From Streptomyces sp. 2131.1 (lineage in GTDB: Bacteria; Actinomycetota; Actinomycetes; Streptomycetales; Streptomycetaceae): DNA of 64,000 bases. Below the pieces are notes generated by a model. The model worked only from the letters and a program-made list of their open reading frames with translations. It was not told the origin of the DNA and did not search any database. Positions within the stretch are counted from its first letter, which is position 1, and every line of letters starts with the position of its first letter. The position numbers and the translations under genes are program-made. Positions 60,408 through 64,000 of this stretch are shown piece after piece. The stretch is taken from the NCBI RefSeq assembly GCF_900105515.1, contig NZ_FNSY01000001.1:6188001-6252000 (forward strand), given 5' to 3'.

Positions 60408-60620
60408 GTGGAATCACCAGAAGCCGAGCCGCTGCCCGGCACCGCCGAGGCGACCGGCCCCCGCGTCGTGCGCTGCCGTCTGTGCGGCCGCCCGCTCACC
60501 GGCACGGAGTCCCGACGCACCGGCCTCGGCCCCACCTGCGACGCCCGACTGCACCCCGCGTCGCCGGACATCCGTCACCGGCGGCACGAGGTCGAGCAGG
60601 ACGTCCTCCCCGGCACCTGA
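60408..60620 (+). CDS. small four-Cys protein (DUF6011-like)
   Basis: A 70-residue protein starting at GTG 60408. VRCRLCGRPLTGTESRRTGL followed by GPTC gives CxxCx(n)C plus a nearby polar ligand, a short zinc-ribbon-like motif known in DUF6011. It may bind metal or nucleic acid. It converges on tesB with 4 bp between the stop codons. Confidence 0.8.
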   Translation: MESPEAEPLPGTAEATGPRVVRCRLCGRPLTGTESRRTGLGPTCDARLHPASPDIRHRRHEVEQDVLPGT

Positions 60621-60624
60621 GCCG

Positions 60625-61509
60625 TTACGCGGACGCCGCGTCGCCCAGCCGCCGGAACAGGCCCTCCTGCACCACCGACACCAGCAGATTGCCCGCCCGG
60701 TCGTAGATCCGGCCGCGCGCCAGCCCCCGCCCGCCCGTCGCGACCGGCGACTCCTGGTCGTACAGGAACCACTCGTCCGCCCGGAACGGCCGGTGGAACC
60801 ACATCGCGTGGTCCAGGGACGCCATGTCGAAGCCGCGCGGACCCCACAGCGGCTCCACCGGGATGCGGACCGCGTCCAGCAGCGTCATGTCGCTCGCGTA
60901 CGTCAGCGCGCACGTGTGCACCAGCGGATCGTCGCCCAGCGGCCCCACCGCGCGCATCCACACCGCGCTGCGCGGATCCGCGTCCTTGATCTCGTCCCGC
61001 GTCCAGCGCAGCCGGTCCACGTACCGGATGTCGAACGGCTGACGCCGCGCCATCCGCTCCAGGGCCTCCGGCAGACCTCCCAGGTGCTCGCGCACCTCCT
61101 CGGCGACCGTCGGCAGCTCCTCCGGATCCGGCACCACCCGGGCCGGCGGCAGCTGGTGCTCGAAGCCCGCCTCCTCCGGCCGGTGGAACGACGCCGTCAG
61201 GTTGAAGATCGTCCGGCCCTGCTGGACCGCCGTCACCCGGCGGGTCGTGAACGACCTGCCGTCCCGGACGCGCTCCACGTCGTACACGATCGGCACGCCG
61301 GGACGGCCCGGCCGCAGGAAGTATGCGTGCAGCGAGTGCACCGGCCGGTCCCCGTCCGTGGTGCGACCCGCCGCCACCAGCGCCTGACCCGCGACCTGGC
61401 CGCCGAAGACCCGCTGAAGCGACTCGTCGGGGCTGCGGCCCCGGAAGATGTTGACCTCGATCCGCTCCAGGTCGAGCAGGTCGACCAGGCGCTCGGCCGG
61501 ATTCGTCAT
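60625..61509 (-). CDS. tesB: acyl-CoA thioesterase II
   Basis: From ATG 61509 (MTNPAERLVDLLDLERIE; GGAG nine bases upstream) the 294-residue protein has two hotdog folds: FGGQVAGQALVAAG and HSLHAYFLRPG in the first, DHAMWFHRPFRADEW and GRIYDRAGNLLVSVVQEGLFR in the second, including the active-site Asp of SLDHAMWFH. It hydrolyses acyl-CoA. A GTG at 61530 overlapping the helicase stop (GTGA) is the alternative start. The helicase gene is directly upstream, so they are likely co-transcribed. Confidence 0.95.
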   Translation of the reverse strand: MTNPAERLVDLLDLERIEVNIFRGRSPDESLQRVFGGQVAGQALVAAGRTTDGDRPVHSLHAYFLRPGRPGVPIVYDVERVRDGRSFTTRRVTAVQQGRTIFNLTASFHRPEEAGFEHQLPPARVVPDPEELPTVAEEVREHLGGLPEALERMARRQPFDIRYVDRLRWTRDEIKDADPRSAVWMRAVGPLGDDPLVHTCALTYASDMTLLDAVRIPVEPLWGPRGFDMASLDHAMWFHRPFRADEWFLYDQESPVATGGRGLARGRIYDRAGNLLVSVVQEGLFRRLGDAASA

Positions 61510-61526
61510 GCCGTCGTTCTCCGCTC

Positions 61527-64000
61527 TCACAGCTGGCCCACGGACGTGACCCGCACGACCGCCCGGCCCTCCTCGTCCGACGCGGCGAGGTCGACCTCCG
61601 CGCTGATGCCCCAGTCATGGTCGCCGTTCGGGTCGGCGAACGTCTGCCGGACCCGCCACACACCGTGCGCCGCGTCCTCGTCGATCTTCAGCAGCTTCGG
61701 ACCGCGGGCGTCGGGACCGGTGCCCAGCTCCTCGTACTCGTCCCAGTACGCGTCCATCGCCTCGCCCCACGCGTCCTCGTCCCAGCCCGCCTCCGCGTCC
61801 AGCTCGCCCAGGTCACGGACCCGGTCCAGCGCGGCCAGCTCCACCCGGCGGAACATCGCGTTGCGCACCAGCACCCGGAACGCGCGGGCGTTCGCCGTGA
61901 CCGGCTTGACCTCGTCCGCCCGCTCCTGCGCCTGCTCGGCGGTCTCCACCTCGGGGTTGGCCAGCTGCTCCCACTCGTCCAGGAGACTGGAGTCGACCTG
62001 CCGGACCATCTCGCCCAGCCAGGCGATCAGATCCTCCAGGTCCTCGGACTTGAGGTCGTCCGGAATGGTGTGCTCCAGCGCCTTGTACGCACTCGCCAGA
62101 TACCGCAGCACAATGCCCTCGGTGCGCGCCAGCTCGTAGTTCGAGGTGAACTCCGTGAACGTCATGGCCCGTTCGTACATGTCACGGATCACCGACTTCG
62201 GCGACACCGGATGGTCGCCCACCCACGGGTGGCTGCGCCGGTAGACGTCGTACGCGTGCCACAGCAGCTCGCTCAGCGGCTTCGGGTACGTCACCTCCTG
62301 GAGCAGCTCCATCCGCTCCTCGTACTCGATGCCGTCGGCCTTCATCTGCCCGACCGCCTCGCCGCGCGCCTTGTTCTGCTGCGCCGCCAGGATCTGGCGC
62401 GGGTCGTCGAGCGTCGACTCCACCACCGAGACCATGTCCAGCGCGTACGACGGCGAGTCCGGGTCCAGCAGCTCGAACGCGGCGAGCGCGAACGTCGACA
62501 GCGGCTGGTTCAGCGCGAAGTCCTGCTGGAGGTCGACGGTCAGCCGCACGATGCGGCCCTCCGCGTCCGGCTCGTCCAGCTGCTCCACCACACCGCCGTC
62601 CAGCAGCGACCGGTAGATCGCGATGGCCCGGCGGATGTGCCGCAGCTGCGCCCGGCGCGGCTCGTGGTTGTCCTCCAGCAGATGCCGCATCGCCTCGAAG
62701 GCGTTGCCCGGCCGGGCGATCACGGACAGCAGCATCGTGTGCGTGACCCGGAAACGCGAGGTCAGCGGCTCCGGATCGGACTGGATCAGCTTGTCGAACG
62801 TGGTCTCCGACCAGGCCACGAAGCCCTCGGGGGCCTTCTTGCGGACGACCTTCCGCTTCTTCTTCGGGTCGTCACCGGCCTTCTTGACCGCCTTCTCGTT
62901 CTCGATGACGTGCTCCGGGGCCTGTGCCACGACGAAGCCCGCCGTGTCGAACCCCGCCCGCCCCGCCCGGCCGGCGATCTGGTGGAACTCCCGCGCCCGC
63001 AGCGTCCGCACCCGGGTGCCGTCGTACTTGGTGAGCGCCGTGAACAGCACCGTCCGGATCGGTACGTTGACGCCGACGCCGAGCGTGTCCGTACCGCAGA
63101 TCACCTTCAGCAGACCCGCCTGCGCCAGCTTCTCCACCAGCCTGCGGTACTTGGGCAGCATGCCCGCGTGATGCACGCCGATCCCGTGGCGCACGTACCG
63201 CGAGAGGTTCTGCCCGAACTTGGTGGTGAAGCGGAAGTTGCCGATCAGATCGGCGATCTTCTCCTTCTCCTCCTTCGTGCACATGTTGATGCTCATCAGC
63301 GACTGCGCCCGCTCCACGGCCGCCGCCTGCGTGAAGTGCACGATGTACACCGGCGACTGCCGGGTGTCCAGAAGCTCGGTGAGCGTCTCCGTGATCGGCG
63401 TCAGGCGGTACTCGTAGCTCAGCGGCACCGGACGCGTCGCCGAACGGATCACCGACGTCGGGCGGCCGGTGCGCCGGGTCAGGTCCTCCTCGAACATCCG
63501 GACGTCGCCGAGCGTCGCCGACATCAGGACGAACTGCGCCTGAGGCAGCTCCAGGATCGGGATCTGCCAGGCCCAGCCGCGGTCCTGCTCCGCGTAGAAG
63601 TGGAACTCGTCCATCACGACCTGGCCGATGTCCGCGTACTTCCCGTCGCGCAGCGCGATGGAGGCCAGCACCTCGGCGGTGCAGCAGATCACCGGGGCGT
63701 CGGCGTTGACCGAGGCGTCCCCGGTGAGCATGCCGACGTTCTCCGTGCCGAACAGCTTGCACAGGTCGAAGAACTTCTCCGAGACCAGCGCCTTGATGGG
63801 CGCGGTGTAGAAGGTGACCTTGTCCTGGGCCAGCGCCGTGAAGTGCGCACCCGCCGCGACCAGGCTCTTCCCGGACCCGGTGGGGGTCGACAGGATCACG
63901 TTGGCCCCCGACACCACCTCGATCAGCGCCTCCTCCTGAGCGGGGTAGAGGGTGATCCCCTGCGTCTCGGTCCAGGACGAGAAGGCCTCGAAGAGAGCGT
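61527..64000 (-). CDS. DEAD/DEAH-box helicase with DUF3516 (SKI2-like), 5' end beyond window
   Basis: The frame is open to the right edge and continues upstream of an apparent GTG at 63917, so the N-terminus is outside. About 824 residues are visible: LYPAQEEAL, Walker A STPTGSGKS, DEFH in VMDEFHFYAEQ, SATLGD, motif VI QIAGRAGRAGFDTAG, then a long C-terminal DUF3516 domain (from about residue 460). Such actinobacterial SKI2-like helicases likely remodel RNA. It is followed by tesB with four-base overlap of the alternative start. Confidence 0.94.
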   Translation of the reverse strand, partial: ALFEAFSSWTETQGITLYPAQEEALIEVVSGANVILSTPTGSGKSLVAAGAHFTALAQDKVTFYTAPIKALVSEKFFDLCKLFGTENVGMLTGDASVNADAPVICCTAEVLASIALRDGKYADIGQVVMDEFHFYAEQDRGWAWQIPILELPQAQFVLMSATLGDVRMFEEDLTRRTGRPTSVIRSATRPVPLSYEYRLTPITETLTELLDTRQSPVYIVHFTQAAAVERAQSLMSINMCTKEEKEKIADLIGNFRFTTKFGQNLSRYVRHGIGVHHAGMLPKYRRLVEKLAQAGLLKVICGTDTLGVGVNVPIRTVLFTALTKYDGTRVRTLRAREFHQIAGRAGRAGFDTAGFVVAQAPEHVIENEKAVKKAGDDPKKKRKVVRKKAPEGFVAWSETTFDKLIQSDPEPLTSRFRVTHTMLLSVIARPGNAFEAMRHLLEDNHEPRRAQLRHIRRAIAIYRSLLDGGVVEQLDEPDAEGRIVRLTVDLQQDFALNQPLSTFALAAFELLDPDSPSYALDMVSVVESTLDDPRQILAAQQNKARGEAVGQMKADGIEYEERMELLQEVTYPKPLSELLWHAYDVYRRSHPWVGDHPVSPKSVIRDMYERAMTFTEFTSNYELARTEGIVLRYLASAYKALEHTIPDDLKSEDLEDLIAWLGEMVRQVDSSLLDEWEQLANPEVETAEQAQERADEVKPVTANARAFRVLVRNAMFRRVELAALDRVRDLGELDAEAGWDEDAWGEAMDAYWDEYEELGTGPDARGPKLLKIDEDAAHGVWRVRQTFADPNGDHDWGISAEVDLAASDEEGRAVVRVTSVGQL

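Noticed and set aside
1..64000. tRNA or rRNA genes, prophage or transposon
   Set aside because: I read both strands for CCA-flanked cloverleaf motifs, integrase or transposase motifs and terminal repeats and saw none that I could support.

Overview
The window reads as chromosomal DNA of a Streptomyces or close relative. GC is very high with strong third-position bias, GTG and TTG starts are common, and regulators are of typically streptomycete kinds (DUF397/XRE-DUF5753/ATPase triad, ROK, GntR/UTRA). Secreted cellulases sit beneath a CebR-type 14-bp operator, and a ydaO-type leader precedes an NlpC/P60 hydrolase. I see no rRNA or tRNA gene, integrase, transposase, CRISPR array or biosynthetic megasynthase. 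About 64 genes are supported. Both edges cut a gene: a SWIM-linked protein on the left and an SKI2-like helicase on the right.

Layout. 1-6 kb: SWIM zinc-finger pair, a MocR/PdxR-type regulator divergent from an EamA transporter, and an alpha/beta hydrolase. 6-9 kb: a GntR/UTRA regulator under a DasR-like operator and a convergent ROK regulator, separated by a 16-bp tandem repeat flanked by hairpin copies. 8.8-12.4 kb: a NarL-type two-component pair divergent from an ABC exporter. 12.6-13.1 kb: a decayed phosphoribosyltransferase. 13.3-21.1 kb: housekeeping and accessory genes (mug, purB, SGNH hydrolase, two coupled CNNM/CorC proteins, GNAT, cytochrome P450). 21.3-22 kb: a toxin-antitoxin-like pair. 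22-26.5 kb: biotin genes bioBAD, with bioF divergent. 26.5-28.2 kb: a whiJ/abaA-like regulatory triad. 28.2-30.6 kb: NlpC/P60 with a c-di-AMP-type leader, then a ClpP-like gene lacking Ser and His catalytic residues, divergent from a lone Phd/YefM antitoxin. 30.6-36 kb: membrane protein/TetR pair, epimerase, acyltransferase, and a sigma factor fused to a zinc motif, membrane helix and CAP domain. 36-43.1 kb: GH6, GH48 and GH10 enzymes, each carrying a CBM3. 43.8-48.3 kb: a small membrane protein, CtaG-like protein, pfkA and murT-gatD. 48.5-49.9 kb: a small upstream ORF followed by a truncated AlaRS-like gene. 49.9-64 kb: pectate-lyase-like protein, ComB-like phosphatase, peptide deformylase, TetR plus acyl-CoA dehydrogenase, glutathione peroxidase, cation/proton antiporter, TesB and helicase.

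Working units inferred from spacing and strand: the cellulase/xylanase trio, probably induced by cellobiose through CebR; bioBAD with bioF for the last steps of biotin synthesis; murT-gatD for lipid II amidation; the sensor kinase/regulator with its ABC exporter; and several regulator-target divergent pairs with visible operators. The most unusual loci are the ClpP pseudoprotease/lone antitoxin locus, the sigma-CAP fusion, and the mini-AlaRS with its upstream ORF. Family names were assigned from motifs and memory; no database search was run.
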